Source: Clavulina sp. PMI_390
Lineage: Eukaryota; Basidiomycota; Agaricomycetes; Cantharellales; Hydnaceae
DNA length: 64,000 nt
Assembly (NCBI GenBank): GCA_015039315.1
Contig: WIDE01000084.1
Location: 62,001 to 126,000, forward strand
Direction of reading: 5' to 3'
The notes beneath the pieces were generated by a model. It was not told the DNA's origin. It saw only the letters and a program-made list of their open reading frames with translations, and searched no databases. A program made the translations under genes and the position numbers. Within the stretch, counting starts at the first letter, position 1. Each line of letters starts with the position of its first letter. Positions 34,742 to 45,245 of this stretch are shown here, in pieces.

Positions 34742-36169
34742 CTAAGAAGCCTTGGCAAACGGATCGTCCGATGAATTAGTTCGGGGCAGGTATTCCATAA
34801 AGTCAGTAGCCTTGCGCGTTGCAACCTCCCCATACATCTCGACACAAAGAGCGGCTCCCGCATCCAGCGCCGACGCACTGCCAGAGGCGGTCCAGACATT
34901 TCCATCTCTCACCCAGCGTCCAGTCTTCCAAGTTATAGCTCGGTTCTCCTGCCTATATGGAACCGTCGCGCTGTCAAAGAGCGCGTTGCACGTAGTAGCG
35001 CTACGACCGTCGAGGATGCCGGCCTCGGCGAGCAGCATGCTCCCTGTACCGATGCTCATGATGTGCTTGAGATACGGGAAGGCCGCACGTATGAATGCGA
35101 CGAGCTCTTGCTGATGAGGGAAGGGGCCTGGTGTGGCGAGGCCAGGGACGATTAACACATCTAACGACTCCGATTGCGGAGTTGTAGTGAGAAGAGACTG
35201 GGTTGGGAGGAGGCGTTGCCCGCCGTTCGATGCACGGCTGGCCATCTCGATGGGCTCCAGGAGCTGATTTGGAGTAATGAACGACGCAATGCCCAAGAAT
35301 GGCCCTCCAACAGGCATGTATTCAGGGAACGAGGAGGTAGCAGCGATGTCCAGCCCAACCACCCCGTCAAAGACGAGGATACCCCAGCGTGTGATGATGG
35401 GATTGGGGTTGCTCACTGGGGGAGGAATGAGTTTGGTGTTGAGCGAGGAGAGGTTTCCTTCCTCGTCTGGATGCACTGCTGCGAATGGATCGAATGAAGG
35501 GTCCTTGTTTGGAGAATACTCGAGCATAGTGGTGATTTCCGAAGCAATTGGTTCCCCAAATACAGAGGCCACGAAAGCGTAGCCCATATCGGTGCCAGCT
35601 TCGACGCCTGGAGGAAATGAGTGCGATTAGGGCATGTGCTTCGATGAAGCACAGGGTAAAGTGAACGTACCGCTGGAGGTCCAAAACTTTCCGTCTACGA
35701 CCCACCGGGCATCTCTAACCCATTCGACCTTGGAAGAGTGGCTTTCCACCCAGCTAAAGACCGCTTTATTCGTCGTAGCTCGCTTGCCGTCGAGGACACC
35801 TGCCTTGGCAAGGAGGACAGTGCCGTTGCATACCGTAAGCAAGTACTGCAAGTCAGGAGAGACCTTGGCGATGAAGTCGGTCCACTTGGAGTCGAGATTC
35901 ATGGTAAACGAGCCGGATCCGCCAGGGATCAACAGGGCATCCAAGCGTGGGGCAGATTCAAGGGTGCACGATGGAAGAAGAGTGGGACCTGCAAATGGCC
36001 CTCCTGGCAATCCTTCAGGCGTACCGCTGAGTATGGGAGACATGGTGTCATGGATGAGGAGTATTTCGATGCCAGGAACGTTGTTTATGAAGGCAAGAGG
36101 GCCCATGAAGTCCAGAGATGAGACATAGTCGTAGAGGAGAACGCCAAAGACGCATGGAGGGGTGACCAT
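34742..36169 (-). CDS. Tandem DJ-1/PfpI (GATase1-like) protein, second domain lacking nucleophile
   Basis: Two exons (36169-35671 and 35607-34742) give 454 aa with two DJ-1/PfpI domains in one chain. Domain 1 (residues about 5-190) has GVLLYDYVSSLDFMGPL, a PGG loop (DALLIPGGSGS) and the nucleophile elbow TVCNGTVLLAKAG with Cys114, then the conserved LDGKRATT. It ends with VEAGTDMGYAFVASVFGE. Domain 2 (residues about 236-440) repeats the plan: GILVFDGVVGLDIA, DVLIVPGLATP and SIGTGSMLLAEAGILDGRSATT, but the Cys position is Gly353. The fold resembles isonitrile hydratase-like and ThiJ/PfpI proteins. The reaction is unknown. The intron between the halves preserves phase, so this is one gene and not two adjacent ones. 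It shares a 672-bp upstream space with the divergent ARH1. Confidence 0.85.
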
Positions 36170-36841
36170 GCTGCTTAGTTGGAGAGAGGAAAGGCCCTCA
36201 TCGAGCCGCTCTATATATAAGGTGATCCCGCTAGGTATTTCTTATTTCACGATTGCATAGCTAGGATGTCGAGCAGCCAAAGGGTGTCGGGCCGCCGTTG
36301 TGTCAACGTGGATGAGCTAATGAGTCATGTTAGATTAAACGGTGCACAAATTACTTCGTGTAACCTCTATGTGATGGTAGGAGATTTATTCCTTAAAGTC
36401 AATTATTCACGGTTGGTTGAGTTGGCGCACCCAGGTTATCATTGGTCCCGAGGTTTTTAGCCCTGGACCCTCATAAAGGCCCTAGCTTGCCAGATGTTCG
36501 CGTGGGTCATATTGGAACCGAATAATCAGAGATATTGAATCGACCTAGCATATCCGCTAGCGAGATATGTCAACGCGATCAGGTCAGACCTTCCAAAATG
36601 AAGCGGGCCGCTGTTGACTAAGAAGTGATTTGCCGGCATGCTCTTTCTGAGGCTTCGTTGGGAGATCAAATCTTCTGCAGAAGGCATAACGACTAGTAGG
36701 GTGCATTTCAGATAGATTCAGTCAAGTGATAGACAAGGTGGATGCAAGGCTGAGTGGTGACGTTCTGTGATTTGAGTGACGGCCAGTGTGACGTGATTCG
36801 CAGTTCCTCACTCCTTGTGGCCGAAACGGTGCCGAACCGTT
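36170..36841. promoter_or_regulatory. Divergent upstream region of the DJ-1-like gene and ARH1
   Basis: 672 bp between two starts facing apart. A TATATATA stretch at 36212-36219 is placed as a core promoter for the minus-strand DJ-1-like gene. The part near ARH1 may contain an unplaced first exon, because the frame before 36842 is open back to a CAG acceptor-like site near 36804. Confidence 0.4.
36212..36219 (-). promoter_or_regulatory. Candidate TATA box for the DJ-1-like gene
   Basis: TATATATA lies about 42 bp upstream of the minus-strand ATG at 36169, a workable TATA-to-start distance with a short leader. It is seen in sequence only. Confidence 0.35.
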
Positions 36842-38552
36842 ATGCCTCCTCTATTTCGTCTTGCAGTGGTCGGCGCTGGACCCTCTGCATTCTATACCGC
36901 GTCCAGAGTCCTCTCTCGTCTGCCCGAAGCTAGAGTAGACCTATTCGACCGACTGTGGGCACCCCACGGCTTGGTTCGTTTTGGCGTCGCTCCCGACCAC
37001 CCTGAAGTCAAGGCTCGTGGGCATTTTGCAAAGACATACAATCAATACTTGGGTCCTCATACTTGCCTCTGTTTTCTTCATGCTTGGAAATGAATAGAAC
37101 TGTATCCATAAATTCGACGAGACTGCGTCTGACTCGCGCTTTCGGTTTTTCGGCAACGTGGCCTTCAAAACCCAGAATGGCCCGTCTATGAGCTCTCTGA
37201 GACACTCACTAGTCCTTCCATTGTCATCTTTATTCCCCCATTACACCCATCTGCTTGTTGCTAATGGGGCAAATCTCCCCAATACCATCGCCTCCCTGGA
37301 GTCCAGCTTCACCCTCTCCGCACTCTCGCTAGTTCACTGGTACACTGGACATCCCATGTCCGCACGTCTGCCCCCTCCTCCCCTATCCACTACCAAGCAT
37401 ATAACGCTAGTAGGACATGGCAACGTCTCCCTAGATGTCGCCCGCCTCCTGCTCTCTGACCCTACAGAGTTAGCCAAGCTTGACATCCCTCCGCATGTGA
37501 TTGAGCATCTCAAAACTTCCACAGTGGAGCACATCAACATTGTCTCGCGACGTGGGCCCGCTCAAGTGGCATTCACTGCCAAAGAACTTCGGGAAATGAT
37601 GAACCTGTCTGGAGTAGCCTTCCGCCCCATCCCTGACTCGACTCTCGCACCACTAGACAACGCCAATCTAACACGACAACAGTCGAGGCTGCTTCAACTA
37701 CTCAAGAAAGGCTCGAAAGAATCATATGTTGCCGGTAGTGGTGCGAAGACTTGGTCTCTCGAGTTCTTCCGTAGTCCGACAAGAGCATTTGTGGATGAAA
37801 ACGGCCAAAAACAAATCGAATTCGATCTGAACGAATTAGACGAACAAGGGAGAGCAGTACGAACAGGAAAGAAAGAGATACAAAGAACGGATCTTATTGC
37901 AACATCGCTTGGATACCATTCCGACCCATTCCAACAATCATCGTCTTCCTCTCCTTCTCATCCTTCATCATCACCATCAGAAATCACTAGCCCAGAAGAT
38001 GTGGTCCGTGAGGACCCATGGTACGACCCGATATTGAAGCGCGTACGCACATCCTCGCATGGACGCGTGATGGATGCCGAGGGTCGGCACGTCTCCAATG
38101 TCTATGCATCGGGATGGGCAGCAAATGGCGCACGGGGCGTCATTGCTAGCTCCATGTATGACGCGTACGACGTCGCTGATACGATGGTTGCGGACTATCT
38201 TGCCACCTCTGCTGCAGAGGGACAAGCTGCCGGTCAGGAGCCGGTCAGCCATGGGACAGCGCCATTCGAGAGCGCCGTGTTCCCCATGGCGTCACCAGCC
38301 GATGTAATGGCACAAGAGGAAGCAGATCCCATCGGCCTTTACACGTATCCGGCTTGGCTAGAGAAGGAGATACACGCGCAGGAAATATCGCGCGTGGTCA
38401 CCTACGACCAGTGGAAACGAGTGGATGCGGAGGAGATACGGAGAGGGAAGGAAGCGGGGAAAGAGAGGGAGAGAATGAGCTGGAAAGAGATCGATTTGTT
38501 TCTCGCATCAGAGGGTCAGCCGGCCCACCCCGAATCATTAGAGAAAGACTAA
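36842..38552 (+). CDS. ARH1: NADPH:adrenodoxin/ferredoxin oxidoreductase (Arh1)
   Basis: Mitochondrial FAD flavoprotein passing electrons from NADPH to ferredoxin for Fe-S cluster and heme A synthesis. Exons 36842-37012 and 37098-38552 give 541 aa. The N-terminus is the FAD site (LAVVGAGPSAFYTASRVL), followed by GLVRFGVAPDHPEVKN and HKFDETASDSRFRFFGNV. The NADP site is LVGHGNVSLDVARLLL, then HINIVSRRGPAQVAFT-KELRE. The end has VSNVYASGWAANGARGVIASS. Keeping the family-conserved HPEVKN requires a GC donor at 37013 (AAG|GCTCGT), because the only nearby GT (37007) would delete Val-Lys. No mitochondrial presequence precedes the FAD motif with this start, so an upstream exon may exist. The stop is 98 bp from the stop of the convergent Pro/Ser-rich gene. 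Confidence 0.88.
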
Positions 38553-38650
38553 CTGCGACGAGCCGCGAAACGATTGCGAGCTTGTCTGATACAAGATAAG
38601 AATACAAAACACTGAACCCCAATTAATTCGGAAAAAGCACGATCTTGTTG

Positions 38651-41124
38651 TTACACGCGACCACCACGTTCATTGAGGATGCGATTGCGGATATCGGAGG
38701 CCTTGCCGCCAAATGAAGGAGTAACGGGCGACGATGCCTCGGAAATTGGCATCAAGAATGACCGACCAATATCGTTGAGAGGAACGGAGCTGGACTCTGC
38801 CCGAGATGGCGGGGTCAATGGCGTTAGTGGCGTAGTAGGGACATTGAGGAAGTTTGATGTGGACGCGGGTGTTGAGGGAGGGGGTATTTTGGCGAAGGCA
38901 GATGAAGCCGTCGCAGTGCTGGTGAAAGAAGCGGTCGTAAGGCGCGATGAAACTGGGGCTTGCAGAAGAGATAAATCGGGGGCCTCAGAAGGAGGCGCAG
39001 TTTCGACAATCGACGTCGTGATAGAAGGTACGGGAGCTGCGATGGGCTCTAGCTGCTTCTTCGCACGCGACGAGGGTTTCAACCGTAGTGGTTCTGTCTC
39101 CATGATCTTCACCTCGTACAAAGGCGTCTCCCAGTTGCTACTGGCGGGAGTCTGAGGATAGGCATCGGACTCCGTCGATGAACCAGCAGAGAGTGATGGC
39201 TGATGCGTCTGCACCACTGAAGGACGACCATCGGAGGTTTGTGCTCGTCTCGGCAGAACGATTCGTGCGGGTTTACCGGACCCGAACGAAGGAGCAGATG
39301 CATCCTGCGGGCCAGAAACCTGATGCGGAAGTTGCGAGCGAGAGGCAGCAACGAGTAATTGCGGCTGAGATCGCTCCTGAGGTGCTGTTGATGGGCGGCG
39401 AGCAGATCGTGCGGGACGAATTAGATTGACAGCTGCGTTTGGAGCGACATTAGGAGTCGCGGTCGAGGTCCCGATAGATGTCGAACTTGACGGAGAAGAG
39501 GAAGATGTCGAAGAGTTCGCGGTCGACAAAGGGGTAGAGGAAGGAGACGGTGGATTTGATATTATGGTACTTAACGGCGGTGGCGCAAGGGGCCGTTTCA
39601 TAGCGGAACGAAGAGGGCGAGAAGGAGTGGGTATTGGTTGGTTCCCAGAGATAGCTGGGAATGTCACAGGAGCGGGATCGGCTGAGAACCCGCCATCGAA
39701 GTTTAAAATAATTAGCATCAATACCGAATCGCGAATCAGGGACCATCAAAATGACTCGAAATACTCACCAACTGGGTTACCAACATATGAAGCATTCAGG
39801 TTGGTGGATGATTTTGTTGGTTGCAGCCGCGGTCGCAAATTGGTTTCTGTGAGCTCACGACCACTATTATTAGTGACGGCATCAGGCCGACTCCCAACGG
39901 TGGCGGAACGACCCCGAGTGGCTGGGGGAGCAGTTGGGGGCGAAGCTGCCCTTGAAGTGGAGCTGTCCAGAGGCTTCATCACCACTAGCTGTCCTGCAGG
40001 CGGCTGCACCGGCCTCTGCCCGAGACTGGGTTGGGAGAAGGGCGGAGTACTTCGGCCTTGTGCAGAGGGAACGATGGCTATACTGTTTGACCTGCGTCGC
40101 GTTGCTCGAACCGCAGGAGTAGGGGAGGACGAAGACGATGGATTGGGGGGTTTGGCCGCGGCGGGCGGGGGCCGATATAGAGCAATAATCGTATCATCTT
40201 TTTCCTCCAGAGCCCGCAGACGCTCAGCTTCAGTGGTCCCAGGAGGTGGCCGATACAAAGCAATAATTGTGTCTCGATAATCCTTTGTGGTCCACTGCTT
40301 CATGGGAGGATTGTTACCTCCGGAAGTGGTGCTTGGTACAACCTTGGGCTGAACTGCCGCAGAGGGAGGGGGAGGGCCAGGGATAGGGCGAGGAATGACT
40401 GCCGGAGGAGGTCGGGGAATAGATGCAAGGGCGGGACGAGGAACGGAGGCAGGGGCAGGGGCAGGCCGAGGAAGGGACGAGGGGGCGTTGCGGCCGAAGG
40501 GATCGTTTTGCGAAGCAGAAGAGCCAGAGCGTTCAGCTAATCCAAGCTCAATGGAACTAGTGGAACGTCGAAGGGGAGGAGGAGTACTTCGAGCGGATGA
40601 ACCAATATCTTTTGGCTGACTACGGGTTGGCGCATTTGTATCCCATGAATCTCTTGCGTCTGGAGCGATAAAAGACCGTTCAGCTTCGTCACTGGGCCGA
40701 CGAGCGAGGTTCTTAGGGGCAGTGCGAGGTTTCGGTACAAGACTTTCAACGTTCGAGATCACTGCATCGATGAATGCGTCGTCGTTTGGGACTGGGGTGC
40801 CTCTAAAGGCACTTGGCGGAGTGGATCCATTCTTCGTGCTTGGGCGGCGCTTTGTGAGTTTGGAGAGCTTGCGAGGGCGACTAGAAAAATCCGGAATAAA
40901 GCTGGTTCCAGCCTGTGACGAGGAAGGCATGCCTTGGAGTTGGCCCGAGGATGGAAGAAAAGCCCTCGACGAGTCAGCAGCGCGCATGAGCTGATTGTGT
41001 AGCCTCTTGCCATCCTTCTCGGGCATTGGCATGAATGCAGCCTTAGGGTAAAATAGAGCGGGGGATAGTCCTATGAGTCGTATCGAAGGACTATTTCGCC
41101 TAATAGAGCCAAGCCACTCACCAT
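38651..41124 (-). CDS. Pro/Ser-rich low-complexity protein, unknown function
   Basis: Modelled as exons 41124-41122 (ATG alone), 41041-39769 and 39681-38651, giving 768 aa. An ATG at 41032-41030 inside the second exon is an alternative start that loses only four residues. The chain is mostly disordered, with Pro, Ser, Thr and Arg blocks. The N-terminus (MPMPEKDGKRLHNQLMRAAD) and a short motif repeated twice, DTIIALYRPPP, at about 40244-40276 and 40168-40196, are the only ordered-looking parts. Basic Ser-rich patches such as RRRSNS look like phosphorylation sites. No domain was recognised. The 1.3-kb frame free of stops, canonical splice sites and correct phase support a real gene. Confidence 0.7.
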
Positions 41125-41547
41125 TTTGGCGTTCGACGACGACGGCAACTCTCCACTCAAGGGTGAATGCAACAGATGAGGGGCAAAGAACGAAGAGTAA
41201 AGTAGGAGACTCTGTCCAGCAGTAAGAGGGAGGGAACAAAGGGTTGGGCGTCTTGTGTGTGCTGGTATATACACACGTATATTCTCCGTAGAAACGGGAG
41301 ACGATCATATGTATTGACAGAAGAAGCCTTCCCAGTAGGGAATCTCGAATTAGACTTAGGGGAATAATATCAAATCTATCAGCTCCAAGGCCTCTATAAC
41401 AACAGACAAGGCTTCCCCTAATCGCCCGCACCGTCGAGTAGCCCGAAAGGGCCGTTCAAAGGCAGATTCCGGAATCTCCGACGTTGATATTAGGAGAAGG
41501 CAACGGTCACGGTCACACAAATTGGCTGTCCAAGCAAGTGTCAACAA
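41125..41547. promoter_or_regulatory. Divergent promoter between the Pro/Ser-rich gene and SOF1
   Basis: 423 bp between two starts facing apart. No TATA box or known operator recognised. Confidence 0.4.
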
Positions 41548-43604
41548 ATGGTTAGTGGCGCTTTTCCTTTGTCCAATTTATCGTAGTCTACTGACAGAAA
41601 CTGCGTTAGAAAATAAAAGTTCTTCAGCATGACCCTGAGGATCATCTACCGGCCCGAGCTGGTGATCCAACACCTGTTTCTCGCAACCTAGATCCTTTGG
41701 CACATCCCTTTGCAAAAGCTCGCGAACGCACACGAGCACTGAATGCTGCAAAGATCGATCGCATGTTTGCAAAGCCCTTCTTAGCGAGCTTAGAAGGGCA
41801 CGTGGATGGTGTGAATGTTGTTGTTAGACAGCCTGATAGTCTATCAAGTATTGCAAGTGCGAGTGCCGATGGAGGTCAGTGGCCCAAAGCATTCTTGAGT
41901 TTCGACTTCAATTTACAATTGCGCTTTTGGCTTCTTAGAGATCATTGTGCACGATCTTCCTCAGAGAAAGCACTTAGTGAAGATTCCAGGAGCACACCGT
42001 CGCAGCGCAACTGGCCTTTCCTATGCAGGACCCTCCAGACTATTAAGTTGCGGCGTGGACCAGACAGTCAAACTATGGGATGTCCAGGTCACTGCAGATG
42101 CTGACGGGATGGAAGTAGATGAAGAAGGGGAAGCTATCGTTCGGGTTGGTGTTCAGTATGCCTCGTGGGCTGCTTCGATGAGTCTCACGCACTCTACCCT
42201 TATTAGACCAGAAGCCCAATAAGAACATATCAAGGCAAAGCACCCTTCAAGTATGAGCTATTCCTTCTATCTTAATGATGTTAATAAACTGACCCCCTTA
42301 CCCAGTGCCATTGACCATCACCGGACCGACCCGCTCTTTGCGACCGCCTCCAACACCGTCCAGTTGTGGGATGAAACCAAGTACGGCTAAAAGCACTGAT
42401 CTTCTTGGGATTGAGGATGCGTCTCGGACTTACCTTTTGTTTTGCCTAGAACTTCTCCAGTAATGAATCTCACTTTCCCTACGGCCACCGAAACCATTAC
42501 CGCACTCAAATTCAACCAGTCCGAAGCATCCATCCTAGCATCTACCGGCTCCGATCGCACATTCACACTATATGACGTTCGGACCGGAAAGGCAGAGCGA
42601 CGGCTGGTTTTCCAAATGCGCGCTAACGCCCTCTCATGGTCACCAACCCTCCCCACATCGATCCTCCTTGCGTCCGAAGACCACAACCTATACACATTCG
42701 ACGTCCGATCCCTTACGTCACCGACACAGATATACAAGGGTCATGTAGCGGCCGTCATGAGCTGTGACTGGGGGCCCACAGGTACCGAGTTTGTCTCTGG
42801 TGGGTGGGATAGGACGATTCGGATATGGAAGGAGGGAGAGGGCAAGGGTTCTGAGGTGTACCATACGAAGCGCATGCAGCGGTGAGCCCTCCCCCTTGTA
42901 GTACTCAAGCCTGCTTCTCTAATCAGCGCTGACTCATTCGGTACTCAGTGTATTTTCGACAACTTACACTGGTGACGCACGGTTCATTTTATCTGGCTCA
43001 GATGATGGAAATGTGAGATTATGGAAGGCGCATGCATCGGAGAAGCTGGGTATAATCGCAGGGCGGGAGCGGGCGGCGCAAGAGTATCGCACCAAGCTGC
43101 GCGAGAAGTGGAAGTTCGACCCGGAAGTCGGGAGGATCGAGAGGTGCGTCGCACGTTCCTTTTTCTTCGCACCTTGCTGTCTCGCACATCTTGCTTGGAT
43201 GGGAATCGGCATCCCGTGTCCTTTAACCATTGAATATTTACTCATGCCGTTTTGCTTTTTTTCTACGCACGTTGTGTGTTTGTGCACACTCTGTGATATG
43301 TGCTCGGATGAATTTCCCCTCCGATTATATTCCGACCTCCACCCTACCACACGCACCGCTACATCATTGTTGATCTGCTTATGTCCGTTACGGCACGACG
43401 CGGCGTTTCCGGCTCCGCATGGAATTCCTCGGGATCATCAGGAGGAGGCATCTCCCCAAGGCCATCCATAGCACTGCAACGCTCAAGCGAACGATGCTCG
43501 ACGCGCGCAAGGTCAAGGAGGAGCGCAGGAGACAACATTCACGGGCAGGGGAGAAAAAGCCGACCGCCGAGCGCAAAAAATTCGTGCTTGCCGAACAGGC
43601 ATGA
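41548..43604 (+). CDS. SOF1: Sof1/DCAF13, U3 snoRNP WD40 protein
   Basis: SSU-processome component needed for 18S rRNA maturation. Exons 41548-41550, 41610-41874, 41939-42144, 42207-42250, 42306-42380, 42450-42881, 42949-43143 and 43442-43604 give 460 aa. The first exon is the ATG alone, followed at once by a GTTAGT donor. The second exon supplies KIKVLQHDPEDHLP, so the protein starts MKIK like known Sof1 proteins. Next come RNLDPLAHPFAKARERTRAL and KIDRMFAKPFLASLEGH. WD repeats include GVDQTVKLWDVQ, ASTGSDRTFTLYDVRTGKAERR, SGGWDRTIRIWKEG and SGSDDGNVRLWKAHASEKLG. The Sof1 tail is RRHLPKAIHSTATLKRTML with a Lys/Arg-rich end. A 298-bp intron precedes the last exon, long for this window. Confidence 0.93.
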
Positions 43605-45245
43605 TCATGTATACCCATGTGCTTGTGCTAAACATAAAAAAGTCCATTGTCGGACCCCGCGTCTCACTCGTCTCACAGTCTATTTTTCTCCATCAATGCA
43701 TTTTTTGGGTGTCCGCTAAAGCTCGGGGATCGTTATGGTTGCATGCGCATATCGGTTTTCGGGCAAATCTCTCTTCCACTTGCCCCTCCGACGGCGCAGT
43801 TTTGGATCTTATGCGGCTCAACCATTCGTCCATATGCATCCGCCAGTACAAGGGGAGTTTACACCCGGGGAGCGGTACCGGTATCTCCGTCTGCAGATCT
43901 TCCGTTGTTCAGCCACTGGTCGCCATGTTCTTCCAGCACGACCATGTGACTGTCAATCTGCACCGACACCCAGCTGATCTATGATTGTTAGCGGACAGAG
44001 GCGACGATCAGCGACGGAAAAGTAGCGAATGAATTAATGCAATGATGGTATGGGTTGTGTAAGGTTACAGGAAGGGGAGGTCGAGACGATGCATTTGATT
44101 GTATAGATGTTCATGCAACTGAGCTCGAGTGTTACAAACGGGATACAACCTACAGGGGCGTGATGGAAATGATGAGAGTGTCCCGAAAGTCACGATGCAA
44201 GGGGAAGATCGTAAAAGGAAAAATGCTGAGGAAGAAAGAAGGGGGAAAGAAAGGGAAAGCCTGATTGATTAATGGCCCGAAGAAGAACAGTGTGAAATAA
44301 CTCTAATGAACGAAAAGGAGAAGATCAAAAGAAGTGTAATGATGGAATAAAGCTTGAGCGGGTGAGGCTAAATGAGGTGGAGAAGTCTAGGCTCGAGAAC
44401 TACACATGACACCTCCGCGTTCTGGAGCACGGCAATAAGATAGGTGGTGAATACGGAGATCTTGTATGCTTGTCCCCAATGACTAAGCTATGAGATGGAG
44501 GGCGGTAGGTGTCTGAATGAATGAGATACCTTGCGGGGTCAGGTTATGCGCACCGACACTCGCACATATGGATGGATCCAGCCCAATCTGATCGGGCGAT
44601 GAGCCGCCGCAAAGAGGTGGACAGCGCCAAGAAGAAGTAGCTTTATTACTTCGACTAGGCGTGGAGCGATGGACAAGCGGAGTGCATGGCGCAAGGCGTC
44701 GAACATCCGCATGGATACACATACCTCATGGACGAACATGGAGGAGCAACATGTGGGGGACGAGAGCCACAGGAGGCGTAGTCACAACGACGGGGGTGCG
44801 TCGGGGGAGTCGGGTTTCGACATGTGGGGGACGAGAGCCACAGGAGGCGTAGTCACAACGACGGGGGTGCGTCGGGGGAGTCGGGTTTCGGGGCGAACGA
44901 TTAATGGAAAAGCACAGAGAGATGCACGGCGCCATCATGTGTTCCTCCTCTCTCCCTATCCTCGCTCCCAGAATTTATCATGGACGGCGAAAGAGCATCT
45001 GAATCGATAGATGGATGGATGTATGGGTGGGCACGGATGGGGATAACCTGAAACAGGGTGGCTTGACTGGGCCAGTTCATGTCTAGTAGGTGGAAAAAAA
45101 AGACAGGTATGATGAAGAAGGTTGATTGGGCCGACCGATGCAGCCAAGAATTCCAACTAATAGCCCGTCCGTTCACCCGTTCCATCTGGCTTTTTGGCTG
45201 AGCACATGCACAGAGAAAAAATTTCGGGGTGCCAACTCTGGCGAA
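43605..45245. other. Convergent intergenic region
   Basis: 1.64 kb between SOF1 and the arrestin stop. No gene seen on either strand. It contains a 71-bp perfect tandem duplication at 44750-44890 (listed separately) and purine-rich DNA at about 44150-44350. Confidence 0.4.
44750..44890. repeat. 71-bp perfect tandem duplication
   Basis: Units 44750-44820 and 44821-44890 are identical except for the final base of the first unit. Each starts CATGTGGGGGACGAGAGCC and contains the G-rich GTGCGTCGGGGGAGTCGGG. Found in a gene-free stretch. No function is inferred. Confidence 0.9.

Noticed and set aside
34742..36169. Two separate adjacent DJ-1-like genes
   Set aside because: The first half has no stop before a consensus donor, the second half has a matching acceptor, and the join restores the conserved domain-1 ending, so one gene is the better model.
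39426..40280. 284-codon plus-strand frame opposite the Pro/Ser-rich gene
   Set aside because: Antisense shadow of a GC-rich low-complexity exon. It has no splice context or recognisable protein, while the minus-strand frame is longer and spliced in phase.
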